Positions 44,943-55,017 are shown, counted from the stretch's first letter. The stretch is DNA of 64,000 nucleotides from Bog-473 sp963791995 (GCA_963791995.1 CAWBUQ010000015.1:15088-79087), one strand, 5' to 3'. Numbers and translations: made by a program. The notes: generated by a model not told the origin, from the letters alone.

Positions 44943-46289
44943 ATGCGATCGGATCTGATGCACCGGCGACGCCCGGTCCGCAATGCGGGTGGTGTGCGGC
45001 GCGGCCGGCATTCCCACTGTGCCGCCGGCGCGGCCGCCGCGATCGAGCCGCTGGTGACGCACTTCTTCGACGGCGCACCGCCCGTGCGCGTCGAGTTCTG
45101 GGACGGCACCGCTCTCGGGCCTCTGGCTGGGGACACGCTGGTGGTCCGCTCGCCCGATGCGGTTCGCCGGCTGCTGTGGTCCCCTGGAGAGCTGGGACTG
45201 GCTCGGGCCTTCGTGGTGGGGGATCTCGATTTCGAGGGCGACATCTTCGGCCTCCTGGCCCGGCTGCACGAGGCGACGCCCGCACGCGTGCGGAGCGGGA
45301 CGCGCCTGCCGCTCCAGGCGGGCGCGTGCAGGCGGCCCACCGGCTGGGGGCCTTGGGACCGCCTCCGCCCCCGCCACCCGAAGAGGCCGCTCCGCGCGGC
45401 CGGCTGCACTCGAAGAGCACGGGACGCGCAGGCGGTCCAGCATCACTACGACGTCAGCAACGACTTCTACGCCATGGTGCTCGGGTCTTCGATGACCTAC
45501 TCGTGCGCCCGTTTCGCGCCCGGTGTCCACACGCTCAATGAGGCGCAAGAGGCCAAGCACGACCTCGTCTGCCGCAAGATCGGGCTGCACGAGCGACCCG
45601 GGTCGCGGGTCCTCGACGTCGGCTGCGGCTGGGGCACGTTCGCCCTACACGCGGCGCGGCACTACGGCGCGCAGGTGGTCGGCGTCACGCTCAGCCCGGC
45701 CCAGGCGGAGCTGGCTCGCGACCGGGTCACGGCAGCAGGCCTCGGCGATCAGGTCGAGATACGCCTGCAGGACTACCGCGACGTGCGCGACGGGCCGTTC
45801 GACGCCGTCGCCTCCGTGGGGATGTTCGAGCACGTGGGTGCAGCCCGGAGCGCGGAGTACTTCGCCCTCATGCGGCGATTGCTGCGCCCCCGGGGCCGCC
45901 TGTTGAACCACGCCATCTCGAGCGTGGGCGGGTCGCGCATCGGGCCGCGGACCTTCATCGGGCGCTACGTCTTCCCCGACGGCGAGCTCATCGACGTGAG
46001 CGCTGTCGTCCGGGGGATGCAGCGGGCCGGATTCGAGGTACGCGACGTCGAGTCGCTGCGCGAGCACTACGCCCAGACTCTCCGCGCCTGGGTGGGGAAC
46101 CTCGAGCGTCACTGGGATGGAGCCGTCGCCGAGGTGGGCGAGCGCCGTGCGCGCGTCTGGCGGCTCTACATGGCGGCCTCGGCCAACGGGTTCGACGACG
46201 GCGGCATCTCGGTGCACCAGGTCCTTGGTGTCGTGCCGGGTCCGCGCGGTGAGAGCGGCATGCCCTCGACACGACAGGACTGGGGCTGA
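44943..46289 (+). CDS. cyclopropane-fatty-acid synthase family methyltransferase, two compensating frameshifts
   Basis: ATG 44943 starts a protein of about 448 aa. The N-terminal domain has FFDGAPPVRVEFWDGTALG and GLARAFVVGDLDFEGDIFGL. The SAM-binding motif VLDVGCGWGTFALHAARHYG and the CFA signatures HYDVSNDFYAMVLGSSMTYS and VASVGMFEHVGAARS follow. Between about 45325 and 45415 the current frame is Arg-rich and unlike the family, while another frame reads AAHRLGALGPPPPPPPEEAA, which fits mycobacterial and acidimicrobial homologues, so a pair of shifts is likely. It methylenates unsaturated phospholipid acyl chains. Confidence 0.85.
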   Translation: MRSDLMHRRRPVRNAGGVRRGRHSHCAAGAAAAIEPLVTHFFDGAPPVRVEFWDGTALGPLAGDTLVVRSPDAVRRLLWSPGELGLARAFVVGDLDFEGDIFGLLARLHEATPARVRSGTRLPLQAGACRRPTGWGPWDRLRPRHPKRPLRAAGCTRRARDAQAVQHHYDVSNDFYAMVLGSSMTYSCARFAPGVHTLNEAQEAKHDLVCRKIGLHERPGSRVLDVGCGWGTFALHAARHYGAQVVGVTLSPAQAELARDRVTAAGLGDQVEIRLQDYRDVRDGPFDAVASVGMFEHVGAARSAEYFALMRRLLRPRGRLLNHAISSVGGSRIGPRTFIGRYVFPDGELIDVSAVVRGMQRAGFEVRDVESLREHYAQTLRAWVGNLERHWDGAVAEVGERRARVWRLYMAASANGFDDGGISVHQVLGVVPGPRGESGMPSTRQDWG

Positions 46290-46291
46290 GC

Positions 46292-47375
46292 GTGCCCACT
46301 GCGACACCGCGCATCGTGGTGTGCGACGGCGACGAGACCGGCCAGGAGCTGCTGACCGAAGCTCTGCGCGTCCTCGATCCGGGCGTCCTCGGCTTCGATC
46401 TCGAGCTCGTCCACTACGACCTCTCCCTGCAGAACCGCCGCACCACCGCCAACGCCGTGGTGCGCGACGCCGCGGCGGCCATGCGAGAGACGGGGCTCGG
46501 GCTGAAGGCGGCGACGATCACACCCGAACAGACCGGCGACGTCGGGAGCCCGAACCGCATTCTGCGCGAGGGGGTGGGCGGATCGGTCATTCTTGCGCAC
46601 GGGCCGGCGCATCCCGGGCGTGGCCCCGCCGGCGTCCGTCGTCCACCCGATCGTCGTGGTGCGCATGGCGGTCGGTGATGCCTACGGCGCCGAGGAGGGG
46701 CGGACCGGCGCACCGGGCGAGATGGGCGAGCAGGCGTGGCGGACCGAGCGCATCGACCGCTCGGTGTGCCGCGCCGTTGCCGAGTACTCCTTCCGCACCG
46801 CGGTGCAGGTGAGCGCCTGCGTCTACGGCGGGCCCAAATGGACCGTGTCGACTGTCTACGAGGGCATGCTCAAAGAGGAGATGGACGCTGCGGCGGCCCG
46901 CTATCCCTCCGTGGCCTACCGGCCGACCCTCATCGACGCCGCCTACGCCGGCCTGCTCACCGAGTCGAGCGCCAGCCCGCTCGTGATCCCCGCGCTCAAC
47001 CGGGACGGCGACTGCCTGTCGGATCTGGTGCTGGCCCTCTTCGGCTCGATCGCCGGCGCCGAGTCCGTGCTGCTCGCGCTCGACGAGGACATGCATCCCG
47101 TTGTCGCCATGGCCGAGGCGCCGCACGGCACCGCGCCGTCGCTGCAGGGCAAGAACGTCGCCAACCCCATGGCCATGCTGCTGGCGTGCGCGGCCGTCCT
47201 CGACCATGCAGCCGGCGGCGACGCCGAAGTGGCGGCCGCGGCCGCCACCGTGCGCCGCGCCACGCTGGGTGTGGCGGCCGACGGCGTTCGCACCTTCGAC
47301 CTCGGCGGGGACGCATCGACGTCCGAGGTCGTGGACGCGGTCGTGGCGCGGGTGCGCGCCGGCGTGGCCGACTGA
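46292..47375 (+). CDS. isocitrate/isopropylmalate dehydrogenase family protein, one frameshift
   Basis: GTG 46292 lies two bases after the CFA stop. First frame: RIVVCDGDETGQELLTEALR and LGLKAATITPEQTGDVGSPN. After a shift near 46597: VVHPIVVVRMAVGDAYGAEE, YRPTLIDAAYAGLLTESSAS, PALNRDGDCLSDLVLALFGS and the NAD(P)-site AEAPHGTAPSLQGKNVANPM. About 361 aa. The APHGTAP motif is typical of isocitrate/homoisocitrate-type dehydrogenases. The substrate and metabolic role beside CFA synthase are unclear. Confidence 0.82.
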
Positions 47376-47389
47376 GGTCCGGGGCCCGC

Positions 47390-47845
47390 CTAGCCCTTCG
47401 GGTTCGGGGGGAGACGGGCGACGCTCAGGAAGAAGTCGTCCACCTGCCGGACGGCAATCAGGTACGAGGCGAAGTCCACGGGCTTGGTGACGAAGGCGTT
47501 GGCCTGGAGGTCGTAGCTCGTCGTGATGTCGTCGTCGGAGTCCGACGTGGTCAGGATCACGAGGGGGATGCGGCGCAGCGACGGGTCGCTCTTGACGAAG
47601 GCGAGCACTTCGCGTCCGTCGACCCGGGGAAGGTTCAGGTCGAGGAAGATGAGGTCGGGCCGCGGTGCATCGCCGTAGGGAGGTTCGCGGCGGAGGAAGG
47701 AGATCGCGGCCTCGCCGTTGTCGACGACGTGGAGGTCGTGTTCGACCTTGACGCTCGAGAGCGCCTCACTGGTCATCATGGCGTCGCCAGGGTCGTCTTC
47801 GATCAACAGCAAGTCGATGCGCGTGCTCGGCGTGGCTTCGATCAT
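47390..47845 (-). CDS. single-domain response regulator, Rcp1-like
   Basis: A 151-aa CheY-like receiver starting at ATG 47845. The acidic pocket is LLLIEDDPGDAMMTSEAL, the phospho-accepting Asp is in LIFLDLNLPRVDGREVL, the Thr/Ser is in VILTTSDSDDDI and the Lys in AFVTKPVDFASYL. There is no output domain. The DDPGDA start is typical of Rcp1-type receivers. It overlaps the histidine-kinase stop by four bases (ATGA) and is the last gene of a three-gene signalling operon. Confidence 0.9.
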   Translation of the reverse strand: MIEATPSTRIDLLLIEDDPGDAMMTSEALSSVKVEHDLHVVDNGEAAISFLRREPPYGDAPRPDLIFLDLNLPRVDGREVLAFVKSDPSLRRIPLVILTTSDSDDDITTSYDLQANAFVTKPVDFASYLIAVRQVDDFFLSVARLPPNPKG

Positions 47846-49409
47846 GCCTTCCCCTCTGTCCCGACCACAGGAAGAGTAAAGCAGATCCGCGTCCCATTCT
47901 CGTATGCCGGTGTCGAGCCAGATCCGGCCGCCGTGGAAGTCGACGATCTTCTGGCAGAGGGCGAGCCCGATGCCGGTCCCCGGGTAGCTGTCCCGCCCAT
48001 GCAGGCGCTGGAAGATCACGAAGATCTTTCCGGCGAACCGTGGCTCGATCCCGATCCCGTTGTCAGTGACCCCGAATTGCCATTCGTGCGCATCTGCGTG
48101 GAGCACGGCGTCGATGGACACTATCGGAGCCGCTTCGGCGTGGAACTTGATGGAATTGGCGACGAGGTTCTGCCACAGCGAGGTCAACAGGGCGCGATCG
48201 CCCCAGACGTCAGGGAGGCGAGCCACGTCCACCCGGGCGGCGCACTCGCCGATTGAGGGCTCCAGGTTGTCGAGGGCGCTGCGCACACAGTCGGCCATGG
48301 GGACCACCTCGAAGCGGTCGGTGTCGCGTCCCACACGGGAGAACGCGAGCAGGTCGCTGATCAGCTGCTGCATCCGGGTGGCGCCGTCCACGGCGAATTC
48401 GATGTACTGGTCGGCCCGCTCGTCGAGGTTCCCCTCGTAGCGCTGTTGGAGGAGCTGCACGAAGCTCGTCACCTTGCGCAGCGGCTCCTGGAGGTCGTGG
48501 GACGCCACATAGGCGAACTGCTCGAGCTCCTGGTTGGAGCGGCGCAGGTCCTCGTTGCGCTCATGGAGCTCGACACGTGCTGCCTCGACCGCGTGCAACT
48601 CCTCGACGATGCGCTGACGCATTGCCTCCATGTCCGTCGCCAGGTCCAGGATCTCGACGGGTTCAGGTGCCGAGATCGCATGGCTCAGGTCCCCGCCGGT
48701 GACCGTGCGCGCGTCAGCGGACACCAGTGCCAGGGGCGCGATGACCCACCGTCGCAGGAAGATCCGCACGACGACCAGCCCCGCGACCAACAGGACCATC
48801 CCGCCGCCGACAACGGCAGCCAGGAGCGTGGTCGCGGTGTCGAGGTTCCTGCCGTCCTGGGCGCGCTTGAGCGCAAGCTGCTGGTTGAGGGCGATCATTT
48901 CACCGCGGGTGTGGTCAAGCAGCTCCTTTCCATGGGCCAGAACCTCGGGCGAGGAGTAGGCGCCGTTGCCCGCCGTGGTGGCCTCGATGGCCGGCTCGAG
49001 CCAGGTCGATTCCCAGGTCGCACCGCTCGCCTCGGCCTTCTGGGCCATGTGGAGCAAGGTGGGTTCGGTCGCCAGCTCCGCGTTGAGATCGCGGCGCCGC
49101 TACCTTCTGGTTGTCCATGCCGGTCTCCGTGGGCTCCAGGTAGGCGGGGTTGCGACCCAGGATGAAACCGCGCACCCCGGTCTCCTCGTCGACGTACGCG
49201 AGCAGCAACTGATCCGCGCTCAGGCTGGCCGGGTCGATCTGGTCGAGCAGTGCCTGCCTCGAGTCGACGAGGTGGAGAAGGGCGATGGAGGACACCGCGG
49301 CGACGGCGAGCAGCGCCACGACCAGGACGAGGGTGAGCACGCTGAGGCTCCGTCGCAGGCTCCGGTGACGGGTGCGCTGACGCCGTCCGCCCGGTGTTGT
49401 CGTCGACAC
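47842..49409 (-). CDS. membrane sensor histidine kinase (CHASE3-type sensor, HAMP, HisKA, HATPase), two frameshifts
   Basis: ATG 49409 starts a basic N-terminus and helix SVLTLVLVVALLAVAAVSSI. The extracellular part (AYVDEETGVRGFILGRNPAY) matches CHASE3. After a shift near 49100 follow a second helix (AAVVGGGMVLLVAGLVVVRI), a HAMP-like linker, the phospho-accepting His in ASHDLQEPLRKVTSFVQLL, an N box NLVANSIKFH and G boxes VTDNGIGIEPRFAGK and GTGIGLALCQKIVDFHGG. A second shift near 47910 restores the natural end (ENGTRICFTLPVVGTEGKA), whose TGA overlaps the receiver start. Phytochrome-like kinases paired with Rcp1 share this core. Confidence 0.85.
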
Positions 49410-49422
49410 GATCGCGGCGCGG

Positions 49423-50630
49423 TCAGCGCGCCCAGTGCGTGGATGTGGAAAGGAGGAGGAGGGCGACGTCGTCGCAGAGCGGCTCGCCGTTGGCCTCTTC
49501 GGTAGCGGAGATCAGCCGGTCGGCGAGGGACTCGAGGTTGTCCACGTGCTGCATCGAGTCAAGGGCGAGTTGGGCCAGGCCCGCCTTCTCGTAGCGGTGA
49601 TTCTTCTCGTCGCGACCCTCGAGAATGCCGTCGGTGAAGATGACCACCGTCCACTCGGACCCCAGGTGGACCTGGTTGGCCGGCCACTTCGAGTCGTCGA
49701 AGACGCCCAGGAGTGGGCCCCTGGCCTCCACTGGTAATTCGGTGGCGTCCCCACCGACGAGCAGGATGGGACTGGGGTGCCCGGCCAGGTGGATCTCGGC
49801 GCGCTCGACGATCAGGGTGCAGTTCCAAGTCGCACACGGTGGCGAAGATCTCGTCACTCTGGCGTTCGGCCTCCACCACCCGGTGGAGCGCCTGCAGCGT
49901 CACGTCGGGCGGTTGGTCGGCGAGGACCAGGGCACGCCAGGCCACCCGGAGCGCCACGCCGAGTGCCGCCTCGTCGGGCCCGTGGCCGCACACGTCGCCG
50001 ACGATCGCACGCACGCTGCCATCCTCGAGCTGGATGGCGTCGAAGAAGTCCCCGCCCAAGAGTGCGCGGCGACCGCCGGGCTGATAGCGCGTGGCCCAAC
50101 GGATGTCGTCGTCGACGAGGATCGGACGCGCCAGGAGCCCGCGTTCGAGGCGCGCGTTCTCGGCGCCGTAGAGCTCGGCGTCGCGGAGCCGGCGTGCGGT
50201 CTCCTCGCCGCGCTGGCGCGCGATGGCGTAACGAATCGACCGGTTCAACGACTCCCGCGAAACCGTCGCCTTGGTCAGGTAGTCCTGTGCCCCGAATTCG
50301 AGGCGCCGGATCGCCCCGGATCTGGTCGTCGATCCCCGTGAGGACGACGGCGGCCGTGCGTGGGTTCACCTTGTGCAAGCGGTGCAAGGTGTCGAGGCCC
50401 TCGGAGTCGGGGAGCCCGAGATCGAGCAGCGCACAGTCGAACTCCGCCTCCGTCAGCGCCGAGGTCGCCTCGGCGATGTTGTGGACCCACGTGACCTCGA
50501 AGTCACGGCTCCCGCTCTCGAGCAGGTCGCGAACGAGGTATGCGTCACCGGGGTCGTCCTCGATGAGCAGGACGCGCAGGCGTGAGGGCTCACCGAGGGG
50601 CCTCGACTTCGTCGTGTCCTGCTCAGCCAT
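49423..50630 (-). CDS. response regulator fused to PP2C/SpoIIE serine phosphatase, two frameshifts
   Basis: ATG 50630. Receiver: LLIEDDPGDAYLVRDLLESG, phospho-Asp in CALLDLGLPDSEGLDTL, VVLTGIDDQI. After a shift near 50310: YAIARQRGEETARRLRDAEL, then the PP2C metal motifs LLGGDFFDAIQLEDGSVRAI and GDVCGHGPDEAALG. After a second shift near 49830: AGHPSPILLVGGDATELP and VVIFTDGILEGRDEK. The layout equals RsbU/SpoIIE-like regulators that dephosphorylate an anti-sigma-factor antagonist. First gene of the operon with the histidine kinase and the single receiver. Confidence 0.88.
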
Positions 50631-51256
50631 GCCCATCCACCCACCTGCCCGCGGCGCGGGCCGAACGCCCCTGCCGGCGAGGCATGCCGCCACCGCCGTG
50701 GATAGACGGCAACGAGGATAGCGAATGTCAGACGGGCGCTGATTCACGGGCGGTGCCGGCCGGGTCGGCGGCTGCGTACCTCGGGCCCGGTTGCGCCTGG
50801 GGCGTGCGCGGGTGCGCCCCTCCATGCCCGTTGTCACCGGTCTTCTGGTCGAGCTTTCCCTTCGAGCTTTCCCCGGTGTCCGGTCGCCCGCCCCCAGCCC
50901 CGCGATCGCATCGTCTTCGGCGGCGCCCGTGACCGTGGTTTCTCCGAGTTCGTGCTGCGGTGCGCAACGGCATCGGGGCGCGCACGATGCGGGGACGCCT
51001 CCATCGGGGCATCGGCCTTCGGATCTGCCCTACCCGCCTGGGGCCGTATTGAAACGGGGGGAGCACCGTGCGAGGGGCCGGTGCTGTGGTCCGACGAGCT
51101 CGTCCCGCGTGGACGTCGACAGTTCCTCCACAGCATTTCCTCCCATGTGGATTGTTTCGTTGCGTTCATGTTCGGACCATGGCTGCGGGACCACGGGTGT
51201 CTGTTCTGTGAACAATGTGTGACGCGCGTGAAAGATTCGGTGCGACCGTTCGTTGG
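50631..51256. other. 626-bp region without a convincing gene
   Basis: It separates the signalling operon start (50630, minus) from the end of the LigD polymerase gene (51257). Open frames on both strands exist but show Ser/Arg/Pro-rich composition without helix or motif pattern. The signalling-operon promoter must lie near 50640-50720. The region 51120-51250 is visibly richer in A/T than its neighbours. I see no tRNA, repeat or clear terminator. Confidence 0.5.
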
Positions 51257-52156
51257 TCAGGCCGAAGCCAGGGGTGCGAAGAGGTCGCCGCTCTTGGCCA
51301 CACGCCGTAGCACCGCGTCGGTCGTGAACCGGAGCAGCCTCGGGTCCTTCTTCTTCGCGCATCGGCGTACTTCGTCGCGTGTGACGGGCGTCGATACCGT
51401 CGGTTCGGGCATGGCCCGGACCGAATACACGCAGACGGTCGTCTTGGCCACGTGGTTCTGGCTCCAGTCGATGAGGACCCGACCCTCCCGGAGCGAACGC
51501 CGCATGTTGGAAACGATGAGCTCGCGATGTTCGGACTCGAGCTTGCGGGCGATTTCGTGCGCCTGCTCGCGCAGCGCGTCCCATGCGGTTCTGGGCGGCA
51601 CAGCGGTATAGAGCTGGAGACCTTTGGAGCCGCTCGACTTGGCAAAGCACTCAGTGCCCGAGTCCTCGAGCTCGTCGGCGATGTACTCGGCCACGGCGCA
51701 GCACTCGACGATCGACGTGCCGGGACCCGGATCGAGGTCGAAGACCATGAGGTCGGGATTCGCCGGGATCTTGCGCCGAGGGCCAGCGTGCCAAAGGGGC
51801 ACGTGGAACTCAATGGTGCCGAGATTGGCGGCCCAGGCCAACGTCGGAAGGTCGTTCACCATCGCATAGGGGATCTCCTCGTGCCCGTCCGTCGAGGGGA
51901 CGGTCACGGACTCGACCCACTCGGGCGCGTGCGATGGGATGTGTTTCTCGAAGAAGAACTTCGCGTCGACACCGTCGGGAAATCGCTTCATGGTGAGCGG
52001 CCGTCCCTTGAGATGAGGCAGCATCGCCCCGGCGATACGCACGTAGTAGTCGATCAGCTGTCCCTTGGTGAACCCAGTCTGGGGGAAGAGCACCTTGTCG
52101 AGGTTGGACACGGTGAGCTCCCGGCCCCCGATAGTGGTCCGGGTGGAAGGGCTCAT
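51257..52156 (-). CDS. ligD: LigD-type polymerase (primase-like) domain protein, stand-alone
   Basis: A 299-aa protein; ATG 52156. It has ELTVSNLDKVLFPQTGFTKG, LPHLKGRPLTMKRFPDGVDA, FFFEKHIPSHAPEWVESV, the catalytic pair in LMVFDLDPGPGTSIVEC, and SSGSKGLQLYTAVPPR. These are the archaeo-eukaryotic-primase-like POL motifs of LigD. Here POL is a separate gene overlapping the ligase gene by ATGA instead of being fused at the N-terminus as in mycobacterial LigD. It adds nucleotides during non-homologous end joining. No ku gene is in the window. Confidence 0.92.
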   Translation of the reverse strand: MSPSTRTTIGGRELTVSNLDKVLFPQTGFTKGQLIDYYVRIAGAMLPHLKGRPLTMKRFPDGVDAKFFFEKHIPSHAPEWVESVTVPSTDGHEEIPYAMVNDLPTLAWAANLGTIEFHVPLWHAGPRRKIPANPDLMVFDLDPGPGTSIVECCAVAEYIADELEDSGTECFAKSSGSKGLQLYTAVPPRTAWDALREQAHEIARKLESEHRELIVSNMRRSLREGRVLIDWSQNHVAKTTVCVYSVRAMPEPTVSTPVTRDEVRRCAKKKDPRLLRFTTDAVLRRVAKSGDLFAPLASA

Positions 52157-53803
52157 TCGACGACGACCTCCTCGGCAGACTTGTCCGGGCGTCGTCCTCG
52201 CCATGTCGGCTGGCGCAGCCGCCGGGCTTTCGTCCACTCGGAGAACTCGACCTCGCCGACGAGCGTCGCAGTGACGAAGTGCGCGCCCGCCGTCTCGCTT
52301 GCAGGCAGTGGTGCCATGAACGGGCTGGTGCGCCGGGCCAGCGGAGTGAGGTCGGCGAGCAGCGCAGCACGATCGCGGCGCGGAGAAGCCGGTCCCGACC
52401 TTGCCGACGTAGCGGAGCCCATCGACATCGGGCACGCCCAGCAGGAGGGCGCCAAGCTCGCCCCGGCGTTCGCCGCGCCCGTCGGTCCAGCCCCCGATGA
52501 CCACCTCTTGTGTGCGGAAGGTCTTGACCTTGATCCAATCGGGCGACCTACGACCTGGCCGATACGGCGAGCTCCGTCGTTTTGCGACCACTCCTTCCAG
52601 CCCGTTGGCAACGGTCGCGGCGAGGATGTCCTCTCCCGACACGTCGCGGAAGGAGTCGGTGGTCGTGAACGTCCTTCCGGAGAGATGCAGTGACTCGAGT
52701 TGGGCGCGCCGCTCGTCGTAGGTCGCCGCCAGCAACGAGTGGCCGTGGAGGTAGAGGACGTCGAACGCCACAAAGCTGATCGGGTCGATGGCGGCCCGAC
52801 GGCGCGCCTCGCGTTGGTTGCCAACGTGCATGCGTTGCTGCAGCCTCGCGAAGCTGGGCCGGCCGTCCTCACCGAGCGCCACGATCTCCCCGTCGAGCAC
52901 GCAAGTCGTCATGCCGAGGAACTCGCCGAGGTCGGCCAACTCTGGAAACGACGCAGTGACGTCGAGGTCATTGCGGCTCTGTGCGTGAACGCGTCCACCT
53001 TCGACGAAGAGGATTGCTCGCACGCCGTCCCATTTGATCTCGAAGGCCCAGTCCTCGCTGCCGTTGGGCAACTGCCCGGCCGTGGCCAGCATCGGTGCGA
53101 GCGAGGTCGGCAGGGGGTCGCTCCTCGAAGACGACCCGTGCCGGTGGATCATCCAATTTCGATCCTTCGTTTGGAAGAGCACGAACCCGGCGTCGGTCTT
53201 CGTCCCGTGCAGCGTGAACTTCACCTCTCTGTCCGACCACTTCTCGACGTCGTACGTCCCCCTGTCCCAGATGGTCATCAGGCCGCCGCCGTACTCGCCT
53301 TGGGGGATTTCACCTTCGAACGTGGCGTACTCGAGGGGGTGGTCCTCTGTGCGCACCGCAAGATGGTTCTTGTCCGGGGACTCGGGCAAACCCTTGGGAA
53401 GTGCCCACGAGACGAGGACACCGCCACGTTCCAAGCGGAGATCCCAGTGCAGGCTGCGCGCGTGATGCTCCTGGATCACGAAGCGGTTCTTCTCCGCGTG
53501 TGTGCGGGAGCCGGGGCGGGAGCGGGAACCAGAGCGGGAACTGGTGCCCATCGGTTCGGGTGTCTTCGCGGGATCCCGCTTCTTCCGATATGTGCCCAGC
53601 GCGTCGGAGTCGGTACGACGAGGGGTCTTCTTGCCTGCCTTCGTGGTGGGGGCAGCCCTCTTCGTTGCGGTCTTCTTGGCGGGCACCCGTTTCGCCGGGG
53701 CATCCTTCGCCGGAGTCCGCTTTGCACCCGCCTTCTCGGCCGGGGCCTGCTCGGTCACGCGCTTGGTTCTCGGCGAACCCTTCGTGGTGTCGGACTGTCG
53801 CAC
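52153..53803 (-). CDS. ATP-dependent DNA ligase with 3'-phosphoesterase domain and Lys/Ala-rich N-terminus (LigD-type), one frameshift
   Basis: GTG 53803 follows GGAAGGAGGAGAAGC. Residues 1-90 are a Lys/Ala/Pro-rich tail with repeats such as KRTPAKDAPAKRVPAKKTA. The phosphoesterase domain follows: FVIQEHHARSLHWDLRLERG (catalytic His/Asp cluster) and EIPQGEYGGGLMTIWDRGTY. The ligase domain has the nucleotidyl Lys in FEIKWDGVRAILFVEGGRV, then VLDGEIVALGEDGRPSF, VAFDVLYLHGHSLL and LEGVVAKRRSSPYRPGRRS. After a shift near 52375 the OB-fold end reads LARRTSPFMAPLP and LVGEVEFSEWTKARRLRQPT. About 550 aa. Architecture tail-PE-LIG, with POL in the next gene. Confidence 0.88.
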
Positions 53804-53894
53804 GCTTCTCCTCCTTCCACCACGGTACCCAGCGACGCAGGTTGACCTCGCGTTGCGGGGGTATAGCCGAACCTGCGGGATAAAGGAGCGAGAC

Positions 53895-53936
53895 ATGGTC
53901 GAGGACGCCGACGGGCACATCGGTGACCCGACATGA
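53895..53936 (+). CDS. 13-codon leader ORF, or the displaced N-terminus of the YihY gene
   Basis: ATG 53895 is preceded by AAAGGAGCGAGAC, the best ribosome-binding site in the area, and reads MVEDADGHIGDPT. Its TGA overlaps the ATG of the YihY/BrkB gene (ACATGA at 53932-53936). Either it is a translated leader coupled to the membrane-protein gene, or a one-base error separates it from that gene and these are its first residues. Confidence 0.4.
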   Translation: MVEDADGHIGDPT

Positions 53937-54931
53937 ACGTGGTGGAGCGTGGCGTTCGGGCGACCGACCGGGTTCAGCAACAGTGGCCACCCGCGGCCTT
54001 CGCCTTCGGGGTGATCAAGAAGTTCGGGGACGACCGCGGAGGCTCTCTGTGCGCACTGCTCGCGTTCTACGGATTCTTGTCGCTCTTCCCATTGCTCCTG
54101 CTCCTCGTTACGGTGCTCGGGTTCTTCGGTGGCAGCGAGCATTCCTTGGTCCATCGGATCGAGAACTCGGCCTTTTCCCAGTTTCCGATCGTGGGCACGA
54201 AGTTGAGCACCAACATCCACGGCCTGCACGACCGTTCCATGCTCGGGCTCGTCGCCGGGGTCGCAGGTGTCCTGTGGGGGTCGCAGGGTGCCATGCAGAC
54301 AGCACAATTCGCGCAGGCGCAGATTTGGAACGTTCCGGGCGTCGTGCGCCCCAACTTCTGGGCCCGCCTCGGTCGGACAGCGTGCATGATCGTGGTTCTG
54401 GGCGCCTTTCTCCTGGCAAGCACCGTCCTGGCCGGCGTCGTCACGATCGGTCACTACGGAGCGGCCGCCGCGGTCGGAGCCGTCGTCTTGTCATTCGCCC
54501 TGAACGCCGTGTTGTTCGTCGTTGCGTTTCGGGTCCTCACACCCAAGCAGATTCCCTGGCGGGACACGATGCCGGGAGCGCTGGCGGGGAGCATGGGCTG
54601 GACCGTGTTGCAATACCTGGGAGGGGTGCTGGTCGAGCACTCACTGCGCAACACCAGCAAGGAGTACGGCACCTTCGCTCTCGTACTCGGCCTGATCGCG
54701 TTCCTCTATCTGGCCGCCGAGGTAAGCGTCTACGCAGCCGAGTTGAACGTGGTCAAGGCTCGCCATCTGTGGCCACGGTCGCTTGTGCAGCCACCCCTCA
54801 CGCCGGCCGACAAGGAGGTTCTCTCCTCTCTTGCCCTCGAGGAAAAACGGCGTCCAGAGCAGTTCGTCGCGACGGGATTCCGCGATGTCGACGCGGAACA
54901 GCAGCCGGCCGAGCCAACGACGCAGCACTGA
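53933..54931 (+). CDS. YihY/virulence factor BrkB family membrane protein
   Basis: A 332-aa protein with six or seven hydrophobic helices. DRGGSLCALLAFYGFLSLFP is the family signature near the N-terminus. AGVAGVLWGSQGAMQTAQFA, NVPGVVRPNFWARLGRT and PGALAGSMGWTVLQYLGGVL follow, and YGTFALVLGLIAFLYLAAEV with VYAAELNVV closes the domain. A hydrophilic 60-residue tail ends it. The family was once called ribonuclease BN; its true function in membranes is unclear. Divergent from the ligase gene. Confidence 0.9.
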   Translation: MNVVERGVRATDRVQQQWPPAAFAFGVIKKFGDDRGGSLCALLAFYGFLSLFPLLLLLVTVLGFFGGSEHSLVHRIENSAFSQFPIVGTKLSTNIHGLHDRSMLGLVAGVAGVLWGSQGAMQTAQFAQAQIWNVPGVVRPNFWARLGRTACMIVVLGAFLLASTVLAGVVTIGHYGAAAAVGAVVLSFALNAVLFVVAFRVLTPKQIPWRDTMPGALAGSMGWTVLQYLGGVLVEHSLRNTSKEYGTFALVLGLIAFLYLAAEVSVYAAELNVVKARHLWPRSLVQPPLTPADKEVLSSLALEEKRRPEQFVATGFRDVDAEQQPAEPTTQH

Positions 54932-55017
54932 CGACCCGGGCCCGCCCCGGTTTCTCGCCGCTCGCGCTGGGTAATTCTCAGGGTGCAGCCGTCAATTGCG
55001 GCGGGAGGTCATTGCCA

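Noticed and set aside
47390..49057. A hybrid histidine kinase with a fused receiver.
   Set aside because: In the alternative frame the kinase has a typical end (FTLPVV..) and its TGA overlaps a normal receiver ATG, so two separate genes are more likely.
50791..51222. A 143-residue plus-strand frame in the gap before the LigD polymerase gene.
   Set aside because: Composition is Ser/Pro/Arg-rich with no helix pattern, no ribosome site and no recognisable domain.
51257..54454. A 1,065-residue frame that looks like a full LigD with ligase before polymerase.
   Set aside because: The polymerase has its own start overlapping a natural ligase end in another frame (stop at 52153), and the part beyond 53803 is antisense to the YihY gene. 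The fusion is produced by a frameshift near 52375.
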